From the NCBI RefSeq assembly GCF_025165795.1, contig NZ_JAJAGO010000008.1:248001-312000 (forward strand): a stretch of 64,000 bases of DNA, given 5' to 3'. Made by a program: the position numbers and the translations under genes. Numbering within the stretch: the first letter of the stretch is position 1; each line of letters starts with the position of its first letter. The notes beneath the pieces are model-generated. The model did no database searches. It worked only from the letters and a program-made list of their open reading frames with translations, and was not told the DNA's origin. Below, in pieces: positions 43,428-52,464 of this stretch. The stretch comes from Streptomyces gossypii (GTDB taxonomy: Bacteria; Actinomycetota; Actinomycetes; Streptomycetales; Streptomycetaceae).

Positions 43428-44459
43428 ATGACTGCCACTCCCGCCAGCCGGCCCGCCGCCGCCCCGGCCGGGGACGCCCCGCGTCGCTCCTCCGGCCGCC
43501 GTGTCCTGCTCGCCGCCCCCCGTGGCTACTGCGCCGGGGTGGACCGTGCCGTGATCGCCGTCGAGAAGGCGCTTGAGCAGTACGGCGCTCCCATCTACGT
43601 ACGCCACGAGATCGTGCACAACAAATACGTGGTGCAGACCCTGGAGAAGAAGGGCGCCATCTTCGTCGAGGAGACGCACGAGGTACCCAAGGGCGAGATC
43701 GTGATCTTCTCCGCACACGGCGTGTCCCCCGAGGTCCACCGGGAGGCGGAACGCGGCGGGCTCGCCACCATCGACGCCACCTGCCCGCTGGTGACCAAGG
43801 TGCACAAGGAGGCGGTCCGCTTCGCCGCCGACGACTACGACATCCTCCTCATCGGCCACGAGGGCCACGAGGAGGTCATCGGCACCAGCGGCGAGGCGCC
43901 CGACCACATAACGCTGGTCGACGGCCCGGAGGACGTCGAGAACGTCGAGGTCCGTGACCCGGACAAGGTCGTCTGGCTCTCCCAGACCACCCTCTCGGTC
44001 GACGAGACGATGGAGACGGTCGACGCCCTCCAGAGCCGCTACCCCAACCTGCTCAGCCCGCCGAGCGACGACATCTGCTACGCCACGCAGAACCGCCAGA
44101 CCGCCATCAAGCAGGTGGCCGCCGAATCGGATCTCGTCCTGATCGTCGGCTCCAAGAACTCCTCGAACTCCGTCCGCCTCGTGGAGACCGCCATCCAGCA
44201 GGGCGCACGGGCAGGCCATCTCATCGACGACGCCAGCGAGATCGACGAGGCCTGGCTGGAAGGTGTCGGCACGGTCGGCCTGTCCTCGGGTGCGTCCGTC
44301 CCGGACGTGCTGATCGACGGAGTGCTGGAATGGCTCAAGGAGCGCGGCTGGGACGACCTGGAGGTCGTACAGCCGGTGGACGAGCACGTGCAGTTCTCGC
44401 TCCCGAAGGAGCTGCGCCGCGACCTGCGCACCGAGGCTGCGCAGAAGGCGGCAAGCTAG
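43428..44459 (+). CDS. ispH: 4-hydroxy-3-methylbut-2-enyl diphosphate reductase IspH (LytB)
   Basis: 343 aa (ATG at 43428; 43419 is also in frame). It catalyses the last step of the MEP pathway, making isopentenyl and dimethylallyl diphosphate. The three iron-sulfur cysteines sit in APRGYCAGVDRA, DATCPLVTKVH and DDICYATQNRQ. The substrate-binding VRHEIVHNKYVV and SSNSVRLVE motifs are intact. Normal family length with an extra 20-residue N-terminus. Confidence 0.95.
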   Translation: MTATPASRPAAAPAGDAPRRSSGRRVLLAAPRGYCAGVDRAVIAVEKALEQYGAPIYVRHEIVHNKYVVQTLEKKGAIFVEETHEVPKGEIVIFSAHGVSPEVHREAERGGLATIDATCPLVTKVHKEAVRFAADDYDILLIGHEGHEEVIGTSGEAPDHITLVDGPEDVENVEVRDPDKVVWLSQTTLSVDETMETVDALQSRYPNLLSPPSDDICYATQNRQTAIKQVAAESDLVLIVGSKNSSNSVRLVETAIQQGARAGHLIDDASEIDEAWLEGVGTVGLSSGASVPDVLIDGVLEWLKERGWDDLEVVQPVDEHVQFSLPKELRRDLRTEAAQKAAS

Positions 44460-44486
44460 GCCCTGGGCGATCTGTCCGGCGGCGCC

Positions 44487-45245
44487 CTAGACCTGGGGGT
44501 TGGAGCGGGGAGCGGCCGGGGCCGCGCGCGCAGTGGCACGAGGGTGGCGCGCGGGGCTCCCTGCTACCGGGCCGCCGACGGCCGCCCGGCGCTCGGCCCG
44601 CCTCCGGCGCACGTACGCGATCCTGCGGACCAGCGCGATCAGCCCGGCCAGCAGCGTTCCGGCGTACACCCAGCCCGCCTGCAGTGACAGCCCGGAGACC
44701 AGGCCCATCAGCGTGCCGCTGAAGCCGTCCGAACCGGGGCTGGTGAAGAACAGCCCGGCGGTGAAGGCGAGCGGCGCCGAGACCGGGGCGGCGATCAGGT
44801 CCGCGGGGCGCACCCAGAGCGCACAGAAGGCACTCACCAGCAGGAAACAGACACCGTACGCGGCCGCGGAGTCCAGCAGCAGCGCGTCCAGGCCACCGAC
44901 CAGCAGCATCGCCAGCACTCCTAGGAGCCCGCTGCCCAGCGCGGTGAGCCGGGGGTTGGGCAGCCGCGACCACGCGACGGCCAGGGCCTGCGCGCGGGGC
45001 AGCCGGGCCAGCCTGGACAGCGCCCGGTAGGCCGGGGTACCGCTGCGCACGCTCGCGCTCCCCGTGCTCTCCGTCCCCGTGGGAGCCCGTACCGGATCGG
45101 GACGCGGCTTGCGCGGCTGCCGCGCCTCCGCTCCGCCCCGTGCCTCGCGTACCGGGCGCGGAAGCCACGGCGGCCTCGACCGCCGGGCGGCGGGCACCGC
45201 CTGCGGCTCGCTCTGCTGGGACACACCTGTGCTGCGCTGCTCCAC
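44487..45245 (-). CDS. DUF6542-like membrane protein
   Basis: 252 aa. A basic, Pro/Arg-rich N-terminal 85 residues precede four or five hydrophobic segments (LTALGSGLLGVLAMLLVGGL, AYGVCFLLVSAFCALWV, APLAFTAGLFFTSP, WVYAGTLLAGLIALV). An Arg/Ala-rich tail follows. Only 27 bp separate it from the convergent ispH. The family call is by resemblance; the function is unknown. Confidence 0.65.
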   Translation of the reverse strand: MEQRSTGVSQQSEPQAVPAARRSRPPWLPRPVREARGGAEARQPRKPRPDPVRAPTGTESTGSASVRSGTPAYRALSRLARLPRAQALAVAWSRLPNPRLTALGSGLLGVLAMLLVGGLDALLLDSAAAYGVCFLLVSAFCALWVRPADLIAAPVSAPLAFTAGLFFTSPGSDGFSGTLMGLVSGLSLQAGWVYAGTLLAGLIALVRRIAYVRRRRAERRAAVGGPVAGSPARHPRATARAAPAAPRSNPQV

Positions 45246-45378
45246 CGCACCAACCTAGGCCGCCACCCCCGTAAAACCTCGGCATGAACACGCAGGGATT
45301 GCCTACTGCCCGTCAGTTCGATGGGCCGTGACCGTGCCGCCATGGCACCGTTGGCTCGGGGAGGAGGTGGTTGACCAT

Positions 45379-45967
45379 ATGACTGCAACGCTTCCGGAGG
45401 CAGAGGTGGCGACAGCAAGCCTGCGCGAGGTCGCCCATGAACTCCCGGTGCCCGAGGGGACCGGGTGGAGATCATTGGGGGGGGCATCCTCGTCTCACCG
45501 ACTCCGGTGGAAAGCACGGACGGATCATTCGGGAGGTGGGCAAGGCTCTCAAGCCTTTCCTGCCCGAGGGATACGACCTCGAGGGCAACCTCGGGGTCGA
45601 CCGCGCTCCCGGGAGCGACGATTTCTCGGTCCCAGACCTCTTCGTGGCACCGCACCACGTACTGGACACCTGGGAAACGGAGATTCCACCGATCGAGGTG
45701 ATCTTCACCGCGGAGGTGGTCTCGCGTTCGAGTCAGAACACGGACTGGACGTCCAAGCGCAAGCAGTACGCGCAGTCCGGCACCCCGCTGTACCTGCTCG
45801 TCGGCCCCTTAGCGGAAGAGATCGTCCTCTTCTCCGATCCGGTCGGCGGAGTGTACCGGGCCCAGCACACCGTGCCGTGGGGCGACAAGCTCCAGCTTCC
45901 TGAGCCGCTGCCGGCACTCGTCGACAGCTCCCGGTTCCCGTCGCTTGAGGGCCGACCCCGCCCGTAG
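45379..45967 (+). pseudogene. Uma2-family (restriction-like fold) gene with two frameshifts
   Basis: Three frames together read as one Uma2-type protein. The first gives MTATLPEAEVATASLREVAHELPVPEG (start 45379). The second, from about 45463, gives VEIIGGGILVSPTP. The third, from about 45500, gives GKHGRIIREVGKALKPFLPEGYD, continues through NLGVDRAPGSDDFSVPDLFVA and runs to 45967. Each change is the same sense, as if one base were missing twice. The first lies in a run of Gs (GAGGGGACCGGG). Uma2 proteins are widespread putative endonucleases of unknown role in Streptomyces. Sequencing error in GC runs is a real alternative to true decay. Confidence 0.7.
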
Positions 45968-46033
45968 ACTGGTGGATCGGCCCTCGAACACCGGCCGGTC
46001 CACCAAGATCCACTCGCTACGGGAAGTCGCCAC

Positions 46034-47122
46034 GTGTCGCTCACGATCGGAATCGTCGGCCTGCCGAATGTCGGCAAGTCGACCATGTTCAACGCTCTGA
46101 CCAAGAACAACGTGCTGGCGGCCAACTACCCGTTCGCCACCATCGACCCGCATGTCGGCGTCGTCGGCATCCCCGACGCCCGCCTGACCAAGCTGGCCGA
46201 GGTCTTCAACTCCCAGAAGGTCCTTCCCGCCACCCTCGACTTCGTCGACATCGCGGGAATCGTGCGCGGCGCGAGCAAGGGCGAGGGAATGGGCAACAAG
46301 TTCCTGGCCAACATCCGCGAGGCCGACGCGATCTGCCAGGTCATCCGGGCGTTCAAGGACGACAACGTCGTGCATGTGGACGGCAGGATCTCGCCCCGCA
46401 ACGACATCGACACGATCGACACCGAGCTGATCCTCGCCGACCTCCAGACGATCGAGAAGGCACTCCCCCGGCTCCAGAAGGAGGCCCGGGTCAAGAAGGA
46501 CCGGCAGGCCGAGCTGAAGGCCGTCGAAGAGGCCCAGGCCATCCTGGAGGAGGGCCGCACCCTCTTCTCCGCCGGTATCGCCCAGGGCACCGAGGCCGTC
46601 GCCCCCCTGTACGAGCTGCACCTGCTGACCACCAAGCCGTTCATCTACGTCTTCAACGTGGACGAGGACGAACTGGTGGACGAAGCCTTCAAGGACGAGC
46701 AGCGGGCCCTGATCGCCCCCGCCGAAGCGGTCTTCCTCAACGCCAAGCTGGAGGCCGACCTCGCGGAGCTGGAGGACGACGAGGCACTGGAACTCCTCCA
46801 GACCGTCGGCCAGAACGAGCCGGGCCTGGCCACCCTCGCCCGCGTCGGCTTCCGCACCCTCGGCCTGCAGACCTACCTGACGGCCGGCCCCAAGGAATCC
46901 CGCGCCTGGACCATCAAGCAGGGCGCCACCGCCCCGGAGGCCGCCGGTGTGATCCACACGGACTTCCAGAAGGGCTTCATCAAGGCCGAGGTCATCTCCT
47001 TCCCCGACCTCGTCGAGACGGGCTCCGTCGCCGAGGCCCGCGCCAAGGGCAAGGCCCGCATGGAGGGCAAGGAGTACGTCATGCAGGACGGCGACGTGGT
47101 GGAGTTCCGCTTCAACGTCTAA
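46034..47122 (+). CDS. ychF: Redox-regulated ATPase YchF
   Basis: 362 aa, GTG start. The OBG-type G domain has GLPNVGKSTMFNALTKN, DIAGIVRGASKGEGMGNKFL and the altered G4 FNVDEDEL that gives ATP rather than GTP preference. A coiled coil and the C-terminal TGS domain (AWTIKQGATAPEAAGVIHTDFQKGFIKAEV) follow. It binds ribosomes and is linked to oxidative stress responses. The last conserved gene before the accessory stretch. Confidence 0.94.
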   Translation: MSLTIGIVGLPNVGKSTMFNALTKNNVLAANYPFATIDPHVGVVGIPDARLTKLAEVFNSQKVLPATLDFVDIAGIVRGASKGEGMGNKFLANIREADAICQVIRAFKDDNVVHVDGRISPRNDIDTIDTELILADLQTIEKALPRLQKEARVKKDRQAELKAVEEAQAILEEGRTLFSAGIAQGTEAVAPLYELHLLTTKPFIYVFNVDEDELVDEAFKDEQRALIAPAEAVFLNAKLEADLAELEDDEALELLQTVGQNEPGLATLARVGFRTLGLQTYLTAGPKESRAWTIKQGATAPEAAGVIHTDFQKGFIKAEVISFPDLVETGSVAEARAKGKARMEGKEYVMQDGDVVEFRFNV

Positions 47123-47452
47123 TACGTTCAGCGAAAGGCCGTCTGACCTGCGGTGGAGTGGGTTGGGCGGCCTTTGCGGTCCGCAGCGTGCCGAGTGTGC
47201 CGGTGCGGGGGGAGGACAGCGGCTTCGGCCGCCCACCAGGCGCGTCCATGGACCAGCTTCTCGCGGTCGCCAGCCCGTCGGGCCGCAATGACAGGCCGTA
47301 GATCAACGCGGGCTGTGGCGGACGTCCCTTCCGCCGGGTGCACCCGGGACGCCGGAGGGCCCGTCGTGACCAACCGACATGTCGGCCCCTTCTGGCGCTC
47401 GTCTAGGCTGCTCACTGGGGCGAAGACGGCACGCGGCGGCAGGGGGTGACGA
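47123..47452. other. 330-bp gene-less stretch
   Basis: No coding frame, hairpin or promoter could be supported. Short frames on both strands lack ribosome binding sites and family likeness. It should hold the promoter of the glycosyltransferase-like gene, for which a GGGGGTGA site lies directly before the GTG at 47453. Confidence 0.4.
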
Positions 47453-49316
47453 GTGGGACCGGCTGATTCCGTGGCAATTCGGGTCCCCGTCGGAGAGGGC
47501 TCCCGACGGTGGTCGAGCAGAGATGCTCCCCGCCGAGTACTACTCGTCGTGCACAACGTCACTTCCGCCGGGCGCCTTCTGGACGTGCTGCCGCTGTTCT
47601 ACGACGACTTCCGAGTGCAACTGCTGGTCACCTCAACTGGGTCCTCCCCCTTCCAGGCAGGGACCCGCGAGTTGCTCGCCCAAGTCGGCCTACCCGTACT
47701 TCCCTGGGAACAGGCGTTGAGGACACCGGTCGACCTGGCTATCTCCGCGAGTTTCGGCGGCCAACTCCACCGAATACAGGGCAATTTGGCTGTTTTGTCA
47801 CACGGGGTCGGATACACTAAGAAGCTCCGGGAGCCGGGAGCCGGGAGCCGGGAGCCGGGAGCCGGGAGCCGGGAGCCGGGAGCCGGGAGCCGGGAGCCGG
47901 GAGCCGGGAGCCGGGAGCCGGGAGCCGGGAGCCGGAGACCGGGAGCCGACGTTCGGGTTGTCGCCGGAGTGGCTACTCGCTGAGGGCGAGCCGTTCGTGG
48001 ATGCCCTGGTGCTGTCCCACCCGGAGCAGCTGACACGGCTGCGTCACGCATGTCCCGAGGCTGTCGCATCTGCCGTGTTGGGCGGCGATCCGTGTTTCGA
48101 CCGCATGCTGGCCGCCGGCGCGTTCCGAGAACGGTTCCGGCGTGCTCTCGGCGTACGCCGGGGCCAACGCCTGGTGGTGCTCAGTTCGACGTGGAATCCG
48201 GAGGGGTTCTTCGGTGACGGTGGCGAACAGGACGTGCTGCCCGCTCTGCTCACGCGGTTGGCGGCCGAGCTCCCCGCCGACGACTTTCGTGTGGCGGCCG
48301 TCCTGCATCCGAACATCTGGTACGGCCACGGGCCGGGTCAGATTCGTGTCTGGCTGGACCGGGCGTGCCGCAGCGGCATGACGTTGATCGATCCTGTGCA
48401 CGCATGGCGGCAAGCGGTGCTCGCCGCGGACGTCGTGCTCGGGGACTTCGGAGCGGTCACCTACTATGGCGCGGCCTTGGGCGTCCCGGTCACCCTGGCG
48501 GCTGCGTCCCAGGAAGGGCTGGACCCGGAGGCGCCAGTCGCTGCGTTCGTCCGGGAGGCCCCACGACTTGATACCGCCGGTCCGCTGCGCGATCAGCTGG
48601 AGGAGTTGCTCGCGCGACACCGGCCCCTGGCCGGGCCGGCGGAATTCACCAGCTCCGCACCGGGCGCTTCGGCGAAACTGCTGCGGCGGCAGTTCTACGC
48701 GCTGATGGATCTCCCGGAGTCATCGACTGCGGCGTTGCTGGAGCCGCTGCCGCTGCCTCCGTACGACCCTCCGCGACGAACGGCCCCTCTGAACGTACGC
48801 ACCCGGGTCCGCGGCACGGACGTCTGGATCGAACGCTCCGTCGGTCATCCGTACGGCGCCTCCGGTGTCGCGCACCTCGCCGTGCACGAGGACACCCGGG
48901 ATCCGGGGGATCTCACCCTGGCCGATGTGATCGTGCGCGAAGGATCGGCGGACGATCCCCGCCTGAGTGGTCCGGCGGGATGGGCCGACGAGGTGCTGCA
49001 CCGGTACCCGAACTGCACGGTCGCCGCGTACGTGACCGGCCCGCATACCTGCATCGTGCGCGCCCGTGAGCGAGGCGGGTTTGTCCTGACGGCAGGCTCG
49101 GAGGCCGATGCCGACCCCGCCGCCTATGCGTCGGCGCTGTACGCCTGGCTGGCTCGTGGCGGACCGGTCCCCGCCGCCGGGGCGAGGCTGCGGGTGCACG
49201 CCGCCGGCGGTGTGCACCCGGTGACGGTGACACCCGCTAACGCGTCGCCCGGCAGCGCAGCCGCAGACGCGCCAGATAGTCCAGGTGCGGGCCGACGGTC
49301 CCCTCCTCCGGGCTGA
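47453..49316 (+). pseudogene. Glycosyltransferase-like gene split by a 7-bp repeat (possible phase-variable gene)
   Basis: N-terminal part 47453-47826 (GTG with GGGGGTGA upstream) reads VLLVVHNVTSAGRLLDVLPLFY and ISASFGGQLHRIQGNLAVLSHGVGYTKKL. It then enters the repeat, and this frame stops at 47983. The C-terminal part, in the next frame from about 47937 to 49316, begins DREPTFGLSPEWLLAEGEPF. It contains GQRLVVLSSTWNPEGFF and AADVVLGDFGAVTYYGAALGVPV, resembling the C-terminal half of GT-B enzymes such as CDP-glycerol glycerophosphotransferases. The two halves clearly belong together. Losing one repeat unit, or gaining two, would restore a protein of about 620 aa. It is either switched OFF here, broken, or mis-assembled. 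Confidence 0.75.
47827..47947 (+). repeat. Heptanucleotide tandem repeat (15 exact copies plus imperfect copies)
   Basis: CCGGGAG is repeated 15 times without error from 47827 to 47931. The block ends with an altered CCGGAGA copy, one more CCGGGAG and CC. Three units make 21 bp and encode REPGAGS in whichever frame they are read, so all frames are open through the block and only the exit frame depends on copy number. This is the architecture of a slipped-strand contingency repeat. Confidence 0.9.
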
Positions 49317-51366
49317 GCAGCCGCTCGGCCCGGGCGATGTTCGTCAGCGCCGCGTCGTCCTCGCCGGCTTCATGCAGCAGCTCGGCGAGGTCGGTGAGGG
49401 CACGAGCGTGGTTGTACGGCTCGTGCTGTTCGGCGAAGAAGTCGCAGGCGGCCTCCAATCGTGCTCGGGACTCCTCCAGACGACCCATCCCGCGCAGTGC
49501 GCGCCCCTGGTGGCGCCCGACCAGGGCGAGCGCACGCTGCATGTCCTCCGCCCCCTCGTGGCCGGGGGCGATGAGCCGGTAGAGACGCTCAGCCTCACCG
49601 AACCGTTCGTACGCCTCGTCGTACAGCCACCGGCCTAGACGTAGCAGGCCGAGCAGTTCCACGGCCGACGCCTCTCCCCTCACGTGACCGGCGGCGCGTT
49701 CGGAGGCGAGGGCGGCGTGTACTGCCTCGTCCGCCTCCTCCCAGCGCTCCAGCTCCCCGAGGCAGTGGCCCAGCTGGAAGTACAGGGCGCCGGCCATCCG
49801 GGATTCCGGGCTGTGCTCGTCGGCACACCGCGTGGCGAACCGCAGCGCCGGCAGCACCTCATCCCAGTACCCGGCCTTCAACTGCAGCGGCCACAGTGCG
49901 CGGGCCAGGCGCATCGCCGTATCTGCGTTGCCGTACTCTTCGGCCACCGCGACCGCCCGGACCAGGTTGCCAACGTCTTTCAGCAGCGCGGCGGTTCCTT
50001 CGGTCGGCATCTCGAAGGCGTCTCCCGCCGCCGGAGGCGGCTCCGTCCGCCAGCTCTGAGGCAGGGCGGCATGCGCGGCGTGCAGTGCCCGATTCAACAA
50101 GGCGTCGAGCACACGGGAAACCGCCGCCGAGCAAACGGGGACGCCGTACTGCGCCGCCGCGTCGTCCGCCAGGCAGTGACGGACCTCGGGGCGGAACCGG
50201 AAGCGGCCGTCGCCCAGTGTTTCCAGTAGCTGTGCGTCCGCAGCTTCTGCGAGCATCCGCGCCGCGTCTTCGCGTGTCACGTCGGCCGCTCGCCCCGCGA
50301 GCGGAGCGTCCACCGTCGGCCAGCCGCCGAGCGCGCTGAGCCGGCAGAGCCGGGCGGTCTCGGGTGGAAGACCGCCACACGCGGCCTCGACCATGGTGCG
50401 CACCGGATGACGTGCGGTGGGCCTCTCCTCGGGGTCCATCGAGGCCGGCTCCGCGACCAGCAGCCTGCTCGCTGCCGCCTTGAGGGCGAGGGTGTTACCG
50501 GCACACCGTTCCAGCAGCGCCGACGTCTGTGGCTTGAGCAGTCTCCAGTTGTCCGGGCCCGCCACCCTCTTCAGCATTTCCCTGGCGTCCCGGTCTGCCA
50601 GTGGAGGCACGGCGATGCGCCGCGCCTCCACACCGAAGGCGGGCCCGGAGGAGACGACCAGGAGAAAGACCTCGGGTGTAGCGGGCACGAGGGCGCGAAC
50701 CTGCGCTGCCGAGGTCGCGTGGTCGACCACGATGAGCGCCCTGCTCCCTGCCACGAGCTGGCGAGAGAGCCGTTCGCGCCCGGCCTCGGTAGGGGGCATG
50801 TGCTCGGGTTCGACGCCCATCTGCTGCAACAGGCGCGACAGGACCGCGGCTGGCTCCAGACCTCGCTCCCCCGGTGCATCGCGGGCGTCGACATAGAACT
50901 GACCGCCAGGAAAGCGGGTGATCTGATCTGCACCCCAGTGCAGCGCCACGGCGCTGCTGCCGATCCCCGGAGGCCCGTGGAGCAGCGCTACCCGCGGCCT
51001 CCCCGCCGCTGCGCGTGTCGCCTCCCGCTGCAACTCCTTCAACACACCGCGCCGGTCGGTGAATTCTCTCGTGGCAGGCGGGAGCCCAGGCCCAGGGCGC
51101 AGGGTGTGCGCGGAGACCGGCAAACTCTCGAGCAGAGCCGCCCACTCCGCGCTGCGACTCCGATCCCCTCGCAGGACCGGGTGGATCTCGTGGGCGAGCC
51201 GCACATAGCCCTCAGACGTGGCAGGCAGAGGCGTCTCCCGTCCCAGCGTTCGTCTGACCTGCGCGCCGGTCGACAGGAGTAACCGTCTGCCCACCTCACC
51301 GGCGGCCCCGTTCCCCACGGCGGCGAGGAGCGCGGTGAGCGCCCCCAGCGTCATGACCTCCAGCAC
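49237..51366 (-). CDS. STAND-like NTPase with TPR repeats and degenerate P-loop
   Basis: 709 aa from a GTG at 51366 (TTGAGGGGG upstream). Residues 1-110 are helical with a hydrophobic start (LGALTALLAAVGNGAAGEVG). The NTPase region begins LLHGPPGIGSSAVALHWG. The P-loop lysine position is Ser137, so Walker A is broken. A Walker B-like ALIVVDHATS and a winged-helix-like part (LCRLSALGGWPTVDAPLAG) follow. From about residue 470 the protein is TPR-like (ALYFQLGHCLGELERWEEADEAVHAAL). Related Streptomyces proteins are regulators or of unknown role. Its 3' end overlaps the convergent glycosyltransferase-like frame by 80 bp. Confidence 0.78.
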   Translation of the reverse strand: MLEVMTLGALTALLAAVGNGAAGEVGRRLLLSTGAQVRRTLGRETPLPATSEGYVRLAHEIHPVLRGDRSRSAEWAALLESLPVSAHTLRPGPGLPPATREFTDRRGVLKELQREATRAAAGRPRVALLHGPPGIGSSAVALHWGADQITRFPGGQFYVDARDAPGERGLEPAAVLSRLLQQMGVEPEHMPPTEAGRERLSRQLVAGSRALIVVDHATSAAQVRALVPATPEVFLLVVSSGPAFGVEARRIAVPPLADRDAREMLKRVAGPDNWRLLKPQTSALLERCAGNTLALKAAASRLLVAEPASMDPEERPTARHPVRTMVEAACGGLPPETARLCRLSALGGWPTVDAPLAGRAADVTREDAARMLAEAADAQLLETLGDGRFRFRPEVRHCLADDAAAQYGVPVCSAAVSRVLDALLNRALHAAHAALPQSWRTEPPPAAGDAFEMPTEGTAALLKDVGNLVRAVAVAEEYGNADTAMRLARALWPLQLKAGYWDEVLPALRFATRCADEHSPESRMAGALYFQLGHCLGELERWEEADEAVHAALASERAAGHVRGEASAVELLGLLRLGRWLYDEAYERFGEAERLYRLIAPGHEGAEDMQRALALVGRHQGRALRGMGRLEESRARLEAACDFFAEQHEPYNHARALTDLAELLHEAGEDDAALTNIARAERLLSPEEGTVGPHLDYLARLRLRCRATR

Positions 51367-51786
51367 GCAAGCCCCCTCAACTGGTCGGTTTCCCGGACCA
51401 GACTGTATCTCCGTCCCGGCGCCGGATGGCGTGACTGGCGGCGATGAGAAGTCGTTGGCCGACCGGTTGGACCGCCCGGCCGGCGCAGCATGCTCGGCCG
51501 CTGACGTCGGCCACATCGGGCTGCGGTCTGTCCGGTGCGGGCCAGAGGCCTTCGACCGGACACGTGCGGTGACCATGCCGGCGCGACCGCCGGCCTGGAG
51601 CTCTCCCGCCCTGCCGCAGAGAACCGGGCCCTGGCCACGTGATCAGCCGTCCCGCTCCAAGACCCTGCGGGGTACGGATGGTCACCGGATGCGTTCCGTG
51701 ACCGCCGGAGTGGCGGCCCGGCCGCGGGCGGCTCATCCTGGACGGGCGACGGGCAGTCGTCGTCACTACGAGGACGAGAGGCGGCC
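51367..51786. other. 420-bp divergent gap
   Basis: No convincing gene between the STAND-like gene and the methyltransferase operon. Frames on the minus strand are open but lack family likeness and ribosome binding sites. Promoters for both directions should lie here. No operator or strong hairpin was recognised. Confidence 0.4.
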
Positions 51787-52464
51787 ATGGCCGTATCACC
51801 TCGGAGCAGGCCACGGCGGATGCTGAGGATGCCGGGCGTCTACGCTCCGCGGCACGACACGCACCTCCTCATGCGTGCTGTCGGCCAGGAGGACATCAGC
51901 CCCGGAACGCGTGTGCTGGAACTCGGGACCGGCAGCGGGGCCCTGGCTGTGCACGCCGCCCAGCTCGGCGCCCGGGTCACGGCCGTCGACATCTCCCACA
52001 GGGCGGTGCTCTGTGCCCGGATGAACGCCGCATTCCACCGCAGGCGCGTCACAGTCCGGTATCGCGACCTGTCCACCCTCGACGCGGGGGACTACGACAT
52101 CGTGATCAGCAATCCCCCCTACGTGCCGGCACCCGCCGCCCTGCCGCCGTTGCGCGGCAGGGCGCGCGCGTGGGACGGCGGCCGGGATGGCCGTGCCGTC
52201 GTCGACCGGGTCTGTGCGACCGCCGCGAGCGTGCTGCGTCCCGGCGGAAAACTACTCATGATCCATTCGAAGATGTGCGGAGTCCACGCCACGATCGATG
52301 TCCTCGCGCGGGTGGGACTCGAGGCGGAGGTCATCGACCGCGAACTCGTCCCCCTCGGCCCGGTGCTGCGCTCCCGTCTGCCGTGGCTGCGCGATCAGGG
52401 GCTGATGGACGACGAACATCAGGACAAGGAGGAACTGGTGGTCATCCGTGCGCGACAAAGCTGA
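51787..52464 (+). CDS. HemK2/MTQ2-like methyltransferase
   Basis: 225 aa. The opening PGVYAPRHDTHLLMRAV and SAM motif RVLELGTGSGALAVHAAQLG are followed by the catalytic ISNPPYVPAPAAL. NPPY is the mark of N-methyltransferases acting on Gln, Asn or adenine amide/amine groups. The C-terminus (VLRPGGKLLMIHSKMCG) completes the Rossmann fold. In this operon a small-molecule or protein target is possible. It overlaps the CDGSH gene by 17 bp. Confidence 0.82.
   Translation: MAVSPRSRPRRMLRMPGVYAPRHDTHLLMRAVGQEDISPGTRVLELGTGSGALAVHAAQLGARVTAVDISHRAVLCARMNAAFHRRRVTVRYRDLSTLDAGDYDIVISNPPYVPAPAALPPLRGRARAWDGGRDGRAVVDRVCATAASVLRPGGKLLMIHSKMCGVHATIDVLARVGLEAEVIDRELVPLGPVLRSRLPWLRDQGLMDDEHQDKEELVVIRARQS

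Noticed and set aside
41898..44387. 829-residue frame covering the APC permease and the antisense of ispH
   Set aside because: The part beyond 43331 is antisense to ispH and not family-like; the permease starts at about 43322.
47827..47947. CRISPR array
   Set aside because: The repeats are 7 bp and directly joined, with no spacers; this is a simple tandem repeat.
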